The notes under the pieces: generated by a model
The model's database searches: none
Seen by the model: the letters and a program-made list of their open reading frames with translations, nothing else
What the model was told of the DNA's origin: nothing
Made by a program: the position numbers and the translations under genes
Assembly (NCBI GenBank): GCA_024516155.1
Contig: JAJJXM010000052.1
Span: forward strand, 1-64,000
DNA: 64,000 bases
Origin: Pyronema omphalodes
Lineage: Eukaryota > Ascomycota > Pezizomycetes > Pezizales > Pyronemataceae
Direction: 5' to 3'
Shown here: piece after piece, positions 1-11,859 of the stretch
Position numbering within the stretch: the first letter of the stretch is position 1
How the letters are laid out: every line of letters starts with the position of its first letter

Positions 1-1590
1 AAAACCGCGATACCAATAGAGCTGATATTGCTACCCCGGGCATTGATTTACCAGTTCTTCATAATCCCAAGTGGGATAACAGACTCTTGCTCCAAAAGTT
101 GGATCGAAAAAGAAAAAGAGGGGAAGTAGAATGCCGTGGTAGGGAAGATGAAAAGCGCACGGGTAGATGGATGTACGGATGCCCATGTCAACCACGATAG
201 CACCGTAATCCCAAACACAAGGCATCATATACATTAAACAACGCGGCCAAGAAAAACAGAATGGGGAATTGGTGAGAACAAAGGAAAAGAGAGGAAAGGT
301 TGAAGCAGCCACGTGCTCGTGTGGGACGGAAGAGAGAGAGGAGGGGGGGGGGGGGGGGGGGGGATAAACCACCGCTGAAACCCGGAAAACAACAAACCAT
401 TGCAAAACACCGGCAGAAAAGAAGGAAAGTCTTTTGCTGGATCATAGCGAGCCGGACGAAAATATTTTCGTCCCGGTGTTCGCATTCTAGCCGATGGCGC
501 GTTAATCCTAGGACTGTGGGGGTGGTCGTAGGGAGAAGGGCCAAAGGAAGAGGATACGCCTGATGTAATTGCTTCCTCTTACTCAGCTAGTGTTCGAGAG
601 CAAAACACAGAAGACGAGTCTTCTAGAATTCGGTTTTGTTCGAGCGTGGTAGAGAGCGAGGTTGAAAACTGAGCGAAAGAGCAGACGAAAGAAGCAGACG
701 AATCAAGGCAGGCACGAGTTGTGTTAAGTTCCATTGTGGAATTAAACCGCCGGAGTCGGCATCGTAGGAGAAGATGGCTTCGACGGCCGAAGTTTCGTAG
801 TAGTCGTGCTCGAATGTCTACAAACATGTCAATAGTGCTTCAATCAAGAAGTAGTACCAGCGAAACGAGAACAGTGATAACTTACCGAGTTATTATCCTG
901 GCAGTCTCGTCGTCTAGAGTACGTTTCTCTGGACGAAACCAGCAAACGTCGAAGAGCCTAGATAACTGTCAGTCATTCAGCAAAGACCGGATATAGCGAA
1001 TAGATGTACAGGCGTTGAAACTTACCAACAAAAACAATGAGGAATCTCTGACGGAAGAAAAGATCTAAAGATCTTTCACACGATGCTCGGCCAGTCCGCG
1101 TCCTCCGCACTTCCCAAGTTCAATTAGAAGACCGTTGACCTTGGATATGTCTCGATTAAAACTGGCGCGAGAGTAGTGAAAGATCCATTTCATAGCCAAA
1201 GAAACCTCCCAGACTCAAGGTTGAGAGTTAAGTCGCGTTCGCAGTTAGTTCCTCTCGGCAATTTAATTCAGCGGTACAGGAATTGCGGTTGTTGTCATTC
1301 TGATGTATGATGGATTCGAGATTGCAAATTCCGATGTACCTCGATATGGTGTTTCATGGCAAGTAACTTAAAGAATCAACTGTCGACAGAACATGTCGAA
1401 AAGAGAAAGAGATGGAGCAAACACGTCCCCAGAATTTTTTCCATGGTGTTCTACATAGCTACGAATGGTTAATCCTCGCAAGATGCTATATCCCCGCAAG
1501 GTATTCTTAGTAAGCCCATATGCGGGGATGTTGATACTGCCGGCATAGGGTTCGGGAAATAGGCGAAGGGCGATACTGCAGAGATTGGAG
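1..1590. repeat. Direct repeat copy A (diverged segmental duplication)
   Basis: This stretch aligns along its whole length with 2915-4515 in the same orientation, with many substitutions and small indels. Shared landmarks include a poly-G tract (343-363 here), a block rich in CGG and CGT at 745-830, two conserved minus-strand introns, and a shared tail with the motif TATGCGGGGATGTTG or close variants. Most differences I compared by eye are transitions in both directions, so RIP is possible but not proven. The window begins inside the repeat, so the left boundary is unknown. No known transposon protein is recognisable. Confidence 0.85.
579..1029 (-). other. Putative spliced gene of unknown function, copy A
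   Basis: On the minus strand two introns with good fungal signals are visible: 1025-958 (GTAAGT donor, CTGAC branch motif, CTAG acceptor) and 885-818 (GTAAGT donor, TTGACAT branch, GTAG acceptor). Both are 68 bp and enclose a 72-nt exon (957-886). In copy B the same two introns are again 68 bp and the exon again 72 nt. In one frame of the exon four of six differences between copies are synonymous. That frame reads through residues such as CWFRPEK and ETARIITR and meets a stop (TAA, near 750) after the second junction in both copies. The reading frame, ATG and product are unresolved. A spliced noncoding RNA or a decayed gene are alternatives. Confidence 0.35.
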
Positions 1591-2914
1591 GATATGTACA
1601 TGTACTTTTTCTTCGACAGTCGTCGTTTTATTTTATACATGCCGTGAGTGTCACCGGGTGGAAAGAAAATCGGGATGCGAGTAATCGATGTGAAAATTGA
1701 GTGACCTGTCATGACCACGGATAAGTTAAAGGTAGGTTCGATATTTTTGATTCCACCGAAATCACCAATCTAACCGGATTGTCACGGGTAGTTAAAAGGA
1801 GGATATGTAAAACCCGTGGGTTTATCTTTGGGCAAAAACTGCAATCTAACTTGCACTAATATTTTGCGATATCAATGAATCCGGTATTCCGAATCCATAG
1901 GCGTTCGCTACTATAGAACTACAGACGCCCCGCTCTATTGGACCAAAAAAAAAATAAAAATAAAAATAGAAAAAAATGGTTCTGAAGGGTGTCAATAGAG
2001 CGATGGGAAAATCTCCATGTGATATCTGCAAAATCAGGAAACTATATTTCAGTCTTCGGAAAGAAAAAGGGTAAGGGAAAAAACAGTAGCAGAAAGAAAA
2101 TTTCCTACTTTTAACAAAACCTAAGGATGGCTACGACGTTACTCACCGAGCTTATACGCTATAGCCTGTTGACATTGAAAACATGGCAATTGAAGATGGA
2201 AGCGAGAAAAAGAGAACGAATTATCAGATAAGAGCATACAAACTGAAAAATACACCTAAAATATACTGTCTCTACAGCAGCTCCACAAGTTACATAAACA
2301 CCGCCGATGAGCAATCAAGTAAGTTTCAAATCTCAATAACCATTTAAAATGTCTCATTATCAACCAAGTATAATCAAGCCATACGTACAAAAAACCCTTA
2401 ATTCCCCGAAAGCACATCTATCAATCAAGGAGCCAACATTCAGAAACCAAGAACGAACCAGAGAATTAAAGCTACCCACCAACTTGACCACTATTAAGGT
2501 TGGTTATAGCAGAAGGTGGGACGGGAGATGAAGGGAGGAAGTGAGGAAGGGAGCCTAGAGGTCTACTACCAGGTCTGAACATTTGACAAATTAATAGCTC
2601 GGAAGACAAGGAAGGAAAGTATGCGGTAGGAAAGAGATGAGCCGGCGGGGAGAGGGTGGGAGTTGAGCTGTAGGTGATGGGGGCGGGTGGAGCGCTTGGT
2701 AGAAAGAGGAAGAGAAGGACAGCTAGGTTGTTCAGCTCATCGACTTTCTGAAAGCTAGTAATTAGTATGTGGAATTGATATTATCCGGGTGTTGATTATT
2801 CAAAGATGATGGTGAACTGATGGTAGAAAATTAGGAATCTTCCCGAAGACAACGAAAGGAATATAGAGGAATGATACATACCGGTTAGAAAGCAACACAG
2901 AAGAAGAAGAAGGG
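1591..2914. other. Gene-free spacer between the two repeat copies
   Basis: This is AT-rich DNA with a homopurine and homopyrimidine bias, an A-rich run near 1948-1975, and no reading frame with family resemblance or coherent splice sites. Nothing identifiable is seen. Confidence 0.5.
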
Positions 2915-4515
2915 TAAAACCGCGACACCGACAGAGACGGTATTGCTGCCCCCGGGCGTCGATTTACCGCTCGTCGTAGTCCCAAGTGGGATAAAAGATT
3001 CTAATTCAAAAAGTTGGATCAAAAGAGGCAAAAGAAGGAAAGCCTCATTCTTCACAAAGGGAAGCGAAAAGGGCACGGGTAGATGGATGTACGGATGCTC
3101 ATGCCAACCACGATAGCACCGTAATCCCAAACACAAGCGATCATATACATTAAGCAACGCGGCCAAGAAAAATAGAATGAGGAATTGGAAAGAACAAAGG
3201 AAAAGAGAGAAAAGGTTAAAGCAGCCACGTGCTCGTGTGGGACGGAAGAAGGGGGGGGGGGGAGGGGGTGGCTTTTGGAGAGCAAAGTCTTAATAAACCA
3301 CGACCACCACTAAAACTCGGAAAACAATAAACCAGAAGAAAAGAAAGTCTTCTGTTGAATCATGGCGAGCCGGACGAAGATATTTTCGTTCCGGTGTTCG
3401 CATTCTAGCCGATGGGGCGTTAATCCTAGGACTGTGGGGGTGGTCGTCGGGAGAAGGGCCAAAGGAAGAGGATACGCCTGATGTAATTGCTTCCTCTTAC
3501 CCAGCTAGTGTTCGAGAGCAAAACACAGAGGACGAGTCTTCTGGAATTCGGTTTTGTTCGAGCGTGGTAGGGAGGGAGGTCGAAAACTGATTGAAAGAGC
3601 AGACGAAAGAAGCCGACGAATCAAAGCAGGCACGAGTTGTGTCAAGTTCCATTGTGGAATTAAACCGCCGGAGTCGGCATCGTAGGAGAAGATGCCTTCA
3701 ACGGCCGAAGTTTCGCAGAAGTCGTGCTCGAATGTCTACAAACATGTCAGTAGGGCTTCAATCAAGAAGTAGTAGCAGTGATGCGGGAACAGTGATAACT
3801 TACCGAGTTATTATCCTGGCAGTTTCATCGTGCAGAGTACGTTTCTCTGGACGGAACCAGCAAACGTCTAAGAGCCTAGATAACTGTCAGTCATTCAGCA
3901 AAGACCGGATATAGCGAATAGATGTACAGGCGTTGAAACTTACCAACGAAAAACAATGAGAAATTTCTGACGGAAAACAAAATCTAACGATCTTTCATGC
4001 GGCCCTCAGCCATTCCGCGCCCTCCACACTTCCGTCAAATTCAACCAGAAGGCGGTGCCAGTATACCTAGATATCTGTTCGGTCAAAGCTGGCGCGAGAG
4101 TAGTAGTGAAAGATCCATTCCATACCCGAGAATGTCTCCAGGATTCAAAGCTTCAGAGTTAAGTCGCGTTTGTATTCATATCCTCCCGGGGATTCGATCC
4201 AGAGGGGCGGAATTTGTCGTTATTGCTGTTATCATTCTGATATGTGATGAATTCCAGTCCCCAGATTCCGATGATCCTCGATATGGTATCTCATGGCAAC
4301 TTGAAGCATCCAGTGTCGAAGAGTCACGGAAGTGGAGCAAACACATTGTTAAAAGATCATCCGTGGTAGCCAGCTACTAGCTATGGATGGGTAATCCTCC
4401 TATAAGCTATATCCTCGCAAGTATTCTTAGTAAGCCCCTTTGCGGGGATGTTGCATACTGCTGGTACGGGATCCGGGGAATATGTGAAGGGCTTGTTGCA
4501 GCAGGGATTGAGTGT
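2915..4515. repeat. Direct repeat copy B (diverged segmental duplication)
   Basis: This is the second copy of the sequence at 1-1590. It begins with the same AAAACCGCGA-type start and keeps the poly-G tract (3251-3262), the GC-rich block at 3660-3740 and the tail near 4390-4515. The centre-to-centre offset is about 2.92 kb. Because the repeats are direct and flank about 1.3 kb of unrelated sequence, an LTR-like arrangement was considered. No primer-binding site, polypurine tract or gag/pol similarity was seen between the copies. Confidence 0.85.
3490..3947 (-). other. Putative spliced gene of unknown function, copy B
   Basis: This is the counterpart of 579-1029. The introns are 3943-3876 and 3803-3736 (68 bp each) around a 72-nt exon at 3875-3804. 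Donors, branch motifs and acceptors are intact despite divergence elsewhere. One of the two possible frames across the exon has gained a TGA in this copy, which disfavours that frame. The other frame stays open and shares the downstream TAA with copy A. Function and start are not identifiable. Confidence 0.35.
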
Positions 4516-5752
4516 CTACTGTATACCAAGTACCTGCATATTGCCATTTTCTGGGGGGTTGATCGTGCTGTTTTGACGAGCGGAGGAGAGCTGTGTTATT
4601 ACTTTTTTGCATCATATAGGCCGCTGTGTGGAAAAGCTCGGCATGAGCCACGAGTGATCAATGAGTGATTTATCCGTGTAATGGAGGGATTCAAATCATC
4701 TCTTATCGATAGCAAAAGCTTTATACCCTTGCTCATCTCTGGCATATTGTTCATCAATGCCGCCGCTCGGGTAGTAAAAATTATAAAATAGACATACAGG
4801 TATGCAGATTTACCAACTACCAGAAAACCAGGGAACCCAATTACAGTAACCAGAGTATAACATAGCATTTAATATCCAATCTTATTTACGTGAGTCTGAT
4901 AATCGATTGGTATGGTGCTATATACATAGCAGGTACATACATATGCAGACCTATAAGCTGAATGCACCTTGTATATAAAGATACGCTTAACTTGTGGTCT
5001 TTCTTTTTGTTGTTTTTATTCTTTGTTTTTATATCTTGCATTTTCGGGTATATAAAATGAAGGATGAAAGGTAAACAGTAGCACTAGTCAGATAGAATAA
5101 GGAGGGAACCTCTTTCTTATTACACAATGCTCCATCACTTTCTAAGACGGGGATTTTATGTGTCTCTCAGTAATTCTCGCGCCTCCGACTACACCGTGCA
5201 CGTCGCGTTGGCTTGGGAAGACACCGGGTCCATGTACACCTGCGTTAAAATTGTACGCTATTGGATGCATTTGCTAAGTTTGGCATATTGTTTATGATTT
5301 CGATGTTTCCTCATTGATAGAAGTAAGCTCCGCAATTTTCAGTCCCAATTCTCAGGATGCTAATACTTTTTCAGGATACCTCTAAAGCCAAGGCGTAATT
5401 CTAACCATAGCTCTAGCCCTAATTTTCATCAACCCTAATCGTAGCCAATAATTCACCAAACTATTGAAAAGACGAAGCTCTTCAAATTCGCAATCCTATC
5501 ACTCATTATTACTCGAACTGAAGCCATTGTCCACGTCTCGTCACTACTTCTATCCAAATATGCAGGGTCAATTCATTCGCTATAAATCAGAATCTTCTAT
5601 CTTCTTGGCCTACCAAAAATACTCACCAAAACCCACCCTTCAATGTCGCCGCACTCGATATCCCCATCCTCACTTAACTTTCACTACCCCAATCACTCCC
5701 CCACCCCCCTCCCTCCACTCCGGCCTCCTGTTAACCACGCCAATCCCACCAT
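4516..5752. other. Gene-free stretch
   Basis: There is no supported gene. The segment is AT-rich to about 5450, then strongly C-rich on the plus strand because it enters the region antisense to the 3' end of the minus-strand gene at 5753-6583. Short plus-strand open frames at 5464-5912 are proline-rich shadows of that composition. Confidence 0.5.
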
Positions 5753-6583
5753 TCATCTCACAATATACCCTCCCATCCCCGCCACCACTTCAAAAATCTC
5801 CCTAACCATCCCCCTAACCTCCTCAAGCCCCCTACTAAGTTCCTTCTCACTCAGCCCCTGCACTCCCGGCAGGGCACCTATGATACTTCCCCTCCTTCCC
5901 ATCCTCCCCTGAGCGGTGGATGCGCCAGTGGCAGGAACTCTTCCCGTACTCCCCACCGTCGCTCTGCGTCCTCCACCACCAACATTCCCCCTCCCACTCA
6001 CGGGATTAAGTTTCCAAGCCACCCTCCGGCCCAGCTCGACAATGCCGACCAAATCCACACCCTTATCAAAGCACGCAACCTCGAATCTCGAGATGATTTC
6101 CAGGACATATTCCGTTACCGGAAACGCAGCCGAGGAAAGACCACGGGAAGCATTAGATGCATGTACCGAGAGTAAATGGGCGAGTTGACGTTGCAGGGAT
6201 AAAGACAGAAGACGAAGGGAGGGTGAGTAATGTGGGTGGGTTAGATAATTTGGATTATGGATTTGTTCTTGTTCCGAGATTGAGAATCTTGTGTTGGTGG
6301 TTCTTGCGGTCTTTGCTGCTGCTGCTGCCTTCACTGCTTTCGTTGAATTCGTCGATAGCTTGGTGAATTTGGTGGATGACGTCGTGGACTTTGTTGTGGC
6401 TGAGATGACGGGGTGGGGAGCTGCAGGCATGTTCCCCGCGCTAGGCGCGTGGGATACAGATGGGCTTATGGGACCAAGAAGACATATAGAAGGCGTGTTA
6501 AGACATGGGAGACAATGTTTGGGGAGTTGCCAGGCGCAGAGATATGCCGGTGTGGGAGGGAGGATGGGGGGATACTGTGCCAT
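5753..6583 (-). CDS. Uncharacterised protein, 276 aa
   Basis: This is a single-exon frame of 276 codons that I do not recognise. The first 45 residues are Pro/Cys-rich and look poorly conserved, so translation may begin at Met48 instead. Residues 50-100 are low-complexity Ser/Thr/Ala/Lys. Residues about 105-195 look globular and helical, with hydrophobic heptads around LRLLSLSLQRQL and YVLEIISRFEVACF. A Gly/Arg-rich linker follows, then a final helix (EKELSRGLEEVRGMVREIF). It lies 559 bp downstream of RPO41 on the same strand. The antisense strand is also open for long stretches, which lowers confidence. The coherent helical core is the main argument that it is real. Confidence 0.5.
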   Translation of the reverse strand: MAQYPPILPPTPAYLCAWQLPKHCLPCLNTPSICLLGPISPSVSHAPSAGNMPAAPHPVISATTKSTTSSTKFTKLSTNSTKAVKAAAAAKTARTTNTRFSISEQEQIHNPNYLTHPHYSPSLRLLSLSLQRQLAHLLSVHASNASRGLSSAAFPVTEYVLEIISRFEVACFDKGVDLVGIVELGRRVAWKLNPVSGRGNVGGGGRRATVGSTGRVPATGASTAQGRMGRRGSIIGALPGVQGLSEKELSRGLEEVRGMVREIFEVVAGMGGYIVR

Positions 6584-7142
6584 TTGGAAGTGACAGAGCG
6601 GGGAAGACAGGGCGGTTAAATAAACGAGGTACAGGGGGATGGTCGGGATCGACGCGGGCGCCCAGGTGATTTGGGGTTATTGGGTTGAGGGTTTGTTTGC
6701 TTTGCATGCATTGCATGCATTGCACGCTTTACTCGCATTGCAGGCTCTGCAGGCTGTCTTTCGAGAGACAAACGGCCAATGCATATCTAGACACCGCATG
6801 TGAACGTAAAAGATAACTTCAATCAAACTCCTCTTCTTCGTTGGATAATAGTTACATATTTACAGAGGCATTAGCCTTTCATCTCTCCCCTTCTCTCATC
6901 CCTCACATCCCCACTTCCTATATTCACCCATCTCCCTAAGCTTCAAGATATAATATACAGCATCTAATAATACATTGCACATCATCGTAAATCACAGACC
7001 TTCGCTCCAAAATCCAGAAAAAAGAAAAACAAGAGTAAAAGAAAAACCCATAATGCGAACCACGTTATACACCTTCTATATCAAAAACCAAAACCAACTT
7101 TTTTGTCTCCCCTCTTTACCAGACCATGAGTGTTTAAATCAT
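6584..7142. other. Spacer downstream of RPO41
   Basis: It holds the 3' flank of RPO41 and the presumed promoter of the minus-strand gene at 5753-6583. A TGCATGCATTGCATGCATTGC palindromic run lies near 6703-6723. No gene is seen. Confidence 0.6.
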
Positions 7143-10100
7143 CTATGAGAAGAAATACTTACTCTCTCTCAATCTCGTGACATCGAATTCTCCCTTTGGT
7201 GGTAGAGCAGGGAATACCAAAGGAACCCAAACATGAGTGATTCCACCTCCTCCCGAGGTGGACGACTTCTTACTAGCAGCCTTCTTCGTCTTCTCCACCT
7301 TAACCTCTTCAATCTCCTCATCTTCCTCCACTGCCTCCTCCTCCTCTGCATTTTCACTTTCCTCAATCTCAGCAATCTCATCATCCTCGTCAACGACGTC
7401 CTCCTCAACCTCAACAGCCTCATCATCATCTCTCTGCATCTTCTTCTCCTCCGCAGGGGTCTCGGGGATAACTCCCAAAGTAGTACCCAAATCCTCCTTA
7501 GCCTGAGTAGACTCGACACCACCAGCATGGTCCAAGATGACACTGGGAGTAACCATCGTCTCACCCTTCTTGCGAATTTCAGGGTCATCAGAAGCCAAGT
7601 ATGTATCTCTCTGTAGCTCCCACTTCAAATCATCAACCTCAGACAAGTTAATCTGGCCCAATTCAGCGGCACGAAGCTTTCTTGCCATCTTAATAAGCTT
7701 TGCGGTAGGAGAAGAGTTAGGGATAGCAACACGGTATTTGTAGCCCTTGTATCTAGTCTCGAACTCCTCCTTAAGACGCTCCATAATATCGACGGAGTGA
7801 AGTCCAATGAAGGCCTCACGAAGGATACCAGCAAGCTTATCGACATCGCTGGGGTGAGTCCAGAAGGAATCGTGGACGGCAGCGAAGGTGAGTCCATGCT
7901 GGTAGCACTTCATGGCAGACAACAACATGTGAGTAGCATCGAGAGAGTGAATGAAGTTAGGAGGGAAGGCAGTCATCTGCTTTCTGCTGTTGACCTGGTC
8001 GATAACGGAGGGGTCGGTAATGTAAATCTTCTGGAGGTTGGTTTGGACGCACATGCTACCCTCGAGACGGTAGGGCTGTACGACGGCCATCTTAAGGGGG
8101 GTGGTCCAGACGACCGAGGTCATGAACTCAACCTTACCCTTCTGACGGGTGCTGTGCACAGCGGTCTTGGTCTCACTCTTGGGAGCCTGAAGAACACCGT
8201 TGTAGTGGTCCTCAAGATCGTCGAATTGTGCGGGGGAAACGGATCGGGAGATGATACGGGCACACAAGGCAAGCCAGTGCTGAATCTTGGTAGCTCCGGT
8301 AAACACCTGGGAAATGGAGGCGAAGACAAGGCGGGCAAGGTATCCGGCACACTTGGTTAGCTCCTCACGAGGGATGGCGGGGTTGTCTTCAAGCTGCTTC
8401 TGGATCTGGGCACGGGCTCCGACGAAGGTGACTCCATAGACGTTGGTCATAACTGACTGCTTGACGACCTTACGAGTGATGTGGCCGTGAAGAAGCATTG
8501 CCAATGGGTGCTCCTCCTGGACGTCCTTCTCAATCTGGGCCTTGACGAGCTCAGCGACTCCGGTGTAGACGTCCTGGGGTCTGTCTGAAGGCTCCAAGTT
8601 GACCTGACGAGCTCCCTCCTGGTCTCCTCCCAAGGCGGCGTAGTGCTGAAGTCCGTTACAGGTTCCATCCTGGGCTACAACAGTGTGGCACATGTATTCT
8701 TCGGGGTTGGGAGTGCGAAGAGCCTCGGTGATGGAGATACAGGTGGCAAGACACTGCCATGGGTCTTCGGCCTTGAGCCACCAGCGGTTACCTTCAAGAG
8801 GCCTGTCGGCGGAGTCCATAACGTCGGCGATACGGTCGTCAATGTACTGAACACGGTCGGTGAAAGAGGCTTTGTCGTATCCTGCCAAATTGGCACAGTG
8901 AATCTTGAGCCATCGGAGACCGGTAGGACCAAGGGGTTTGGCTTCGGCGAACATCAAGAGACCACGAGACAAATCGTCTCCGATGTGGTTAAGGTTGGGA
9001 GGAATGGGGTAGGCACGACCACGGAAGTCGACGTTGTGGGGGAAGTAGAATTTCTCGAATAAGAACTATGAATTGTTAGCGAGTGACGGACACATGAATC
9101 AGCGAGTGGGAAACATACACCACGGGCAATCTCGAGCTTCAAGTTAATACCACATCTTTGAGAGTGATTGTTCTTCTCCTCAGTCTTGAGAGCACGAACT
9201 TGACGAACCCAGTCAGTTCTAATTCTGGGGTTCTCGGTCTGAGGAGGCTCCGGTGGTAGTTCCTTGTTGATCTCTCGTGGCGGAATATCCGCAAATGCCT
9301 CTCCCTTATTCCAGACCTCTAGAACAACGTCGAAGACTCTCTTGTTAATTCTCCAGGCAGTCTGCCCCAAGACATCCAATCCCTGGAAAAGCTGATCCAA
9401 GTCACCACGGTGAGAGGCGGTTTGGACATAGATATCCTGCTCCTTGGATTGTTTCGTTCTTACGACACGACTACGGGTGTAGTAGTATCCTCCCTCGTTC
9501 CATGCAACCCAGGGCAAAGGCGGTACAAGCATGGGAAGGTTACGTCCCATAGACGCTCCACGGAGAGGCTCGGTACCAAGCTTTTGAACAACATCAGGGT
9601 GGAGCCTCAACATTCCAAGACGGCGTCCCTTGACGTAACTGTATGAATGCTGAATTGCGGGGTGGTGCTGAGTCGCAACTTCTCCGTTAGGAAGGGTCTT
9701 TGCAACCATGACCTTTGCACAGTGCAACAACATGGAGATCAACACAGCTCCAAGCTTTGCACGGATACTGGCAGGCCATTCAAACATGAGGTCCACCGAG
9801 GCCTGGGGGGTATCCTGGGCCTTTAGTCGGGCCTTCTTAATAACTGCTCTAAATGCAGGCATGTTGTTGAAAAGTTCCTGAATTTGGCTCTTCTGGAGGT
9901 TACCGAAGATATCCTGGTTCTTACGCTTGCTAAGCTCCTGAGCGTAGTACTCCTGCTCGAGAATCTTTCCAATGTTCATGACGGCCTGGGATGATTTAAT
10001 ACCCTCCAAGGTAGGGACGACCGTAGAGTTCTGCATTTTAATGATTTCCAGAATAACAATGGCACCAATCTTCTCTGGAGTCATCACACGCAAGAACGGT

Positions 10101-11407
10101 CCATAAAGACAGCGGTCCGCGTTTCCAGCAACACCGGGGTTTTCTTCAGCTTCCAAGACACGAACCAGCTCCTGCATGATCAAAGGAACAAAAGCCTGAT
10201 GCCAACTCCACAGCAGAGCGTTGATGGAACCCCTCAGAGGAGCCATTCCTTTTGCTACCAGAGCTTCATACTCCTGCTTCCATCTTTCATGAGCACTCTT
10301 CATAACGTCGGTTTCGAGAAGCTTTTGCCTTTCAATCTGGAAGGCCATGTCGTCCTGGCCAAAGGCGTGGCGGTTTGGTACGGCATCTGGGTCGATAAGG
10401 GATTTGATTGACTCTCTGATGGTGTACAAACTCCGTCCTTTAACGTCTCCGGCAGAAACAGCGGGGATAGATTGGAGTTTCTCTGCGGTGGTGGCTCCCT
10501 TTGATTGGGCTTCGAAGGCTTCGCGGAGGTTTTCGGGTAGCTGAGATGCTTTCAATCCGGCAATCTATTACATGTCAGTAATGAATCAATAATATCCGTC
10601 CATCATATGTACCTTGGCGACTTGAATAGCCTGATCAACATCCAAGATATCCAACACAAGAACATCCTCCAAATTTCTGTCCGCATGCTGCCATAGCTTA
10701 ATGTATTGCTGAATGTACCGGTGACTATGAGCATGAGGCTGCACCGCAAAACTTCCTTTCAACAAAAGCGCAATAGTTGTAGCGTCTCCGGTAAGCTTCA
10801 ACTCCCTGCTCATATTATCTTCATACCAACTAAAGAAAGACCTCAAACTGTCCTGGCTGTTTTCTGATAGAGCGCGCTTAAGAAGCGCCTGCAAAAAGGT
10901 ATTATGCGCAACAAGTAATAATGGAGATGATTCCTCAAATGCCGCCGTAAGTGACCTCAGCATCAACTGAGCTCTCGCAATACGTCCAACTCTGATACAT
11001 GCTTCGAATGTTGATAAAATCTCATGTTTGTCCTGCGTAACTCCTGCTGCACCTCTTCCTCTCTTCTTGGGGGTATCTGAAAGTTTTGGTGTTTCCACTA
11101 TTAACAGTGACGAACCGTCTTTGTGTGCGGGCTCATTAGGGATTTCACCAGGACGGAAGATTCCATCGATACTGGCAATTCTATCGGGAATAGGAATTGG
11201 GGGGCTTGGAGGGTCGGTAAAGTAGGTACGCTGTGGTGGTGGTGAATCCGCCGCGACGTTAGAGGAGTGGCGTGCCCATCGTGATTGTAAGGGAGCGGTT
11301 GGTGGATATAGGAATGGAAGGAACGGCGGAGCTTCGGTCGGGGCCCTAGGACGGATGTTTCGAAGGACCGAGCTCTTTGGGATTTTGCTGCTGGCCGCCC
11401 GAAGCAT
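7143..11407 (-). CDS. RPO41: Mitochondrial DNA-directed RNA polymerase
   Basis: This is the single-subunit, phage T7-type RNA polymerase that transcribes mitochondrial DNA. Three exons are inferred: 11407-10613, 10564-9119 and 9065-7143, with introns of 48 and 53 bp (GT..AG, branch ACTGAC and CTAAC), giving 1387 aa. Yeast Rpo41 is 1351 aa. The N-terminus is Arg/Ser-rich and lacks early acids, as expected for a mitochondrial presequence. Residues about 130-270 are the PPR-like N-terminal extension. Polymerase motifs are present: motif A DGTCNGLQHY (Asp near 880), motif B RKVVKQSVMTNVYG (near 945) and motif C HDSFWTH (Asp near 1146). The protein ends KYFFS like other family members. A long acidic insertion near residues 1287-1345 precedes the conserved C-terminus. 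It is divergent from the gene at 11860. Confidence 0.97.
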
Positions 11408-11859
11408 TTCGAGTGGTTGGTGGGGGTAATCAGATCAAGGCGATTTGCCGTGTCCTGGCGTGTCAAGTCGCAATTATCGAAACAGAAATAGTAGATATGC
11501 TGAATTCGGGGTTTAACAAATCAAAAAAAAACAAAGGGAATCGCAGAGCGTCGGTAGGAATTCGAGGGTATGTAGATGTTCGTTGGCGCTCAGGATTCCG
11601 AACTCATTGGGACGGAAGGAACTTTTTACGAACTTTTCTTTGGCGGCGGATATTTTTTTGGTCACGCTAGTGGTTGATTAGTGGACAGGATAGGCGGGGT
11701 GGCGCACTCCCCTCCCAAAGCAGTTTGCAGCATCATCGCGACTCGTCTCCGGTGCCCGGCAACGCTTGAATTGATGTACGACAACATCAGGATCTCAATT
11801 CTTCTTCGACAATTTACGTGTGGATAGCCTGACGGCTGGCTTATAACACACTTCGACCT
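11408..11859. promoter_or_regulatory. Divergent promoter region between RPO41 and the 11860 gene
   Basis: This 452-bp intergenic interval separates two start codons pointing away from each other, so both promoters must lie here or within it. No clear TATA box is seen. An A-tract (11522-11531) lies on the RPO41 side, and the 11800-11859 end carries a pyrimidine-rich leader before the plus-strand ATG. The assignment rests on geometry only. Confidence 0.6.

Noticed and set aside
1..4515. LTR retrotransposon with 1.6 kb direct repeats
   Set aside because: No primer-binding site, polypurine tract or gag/pol relic between the copies, and the repeats contain their own introns.
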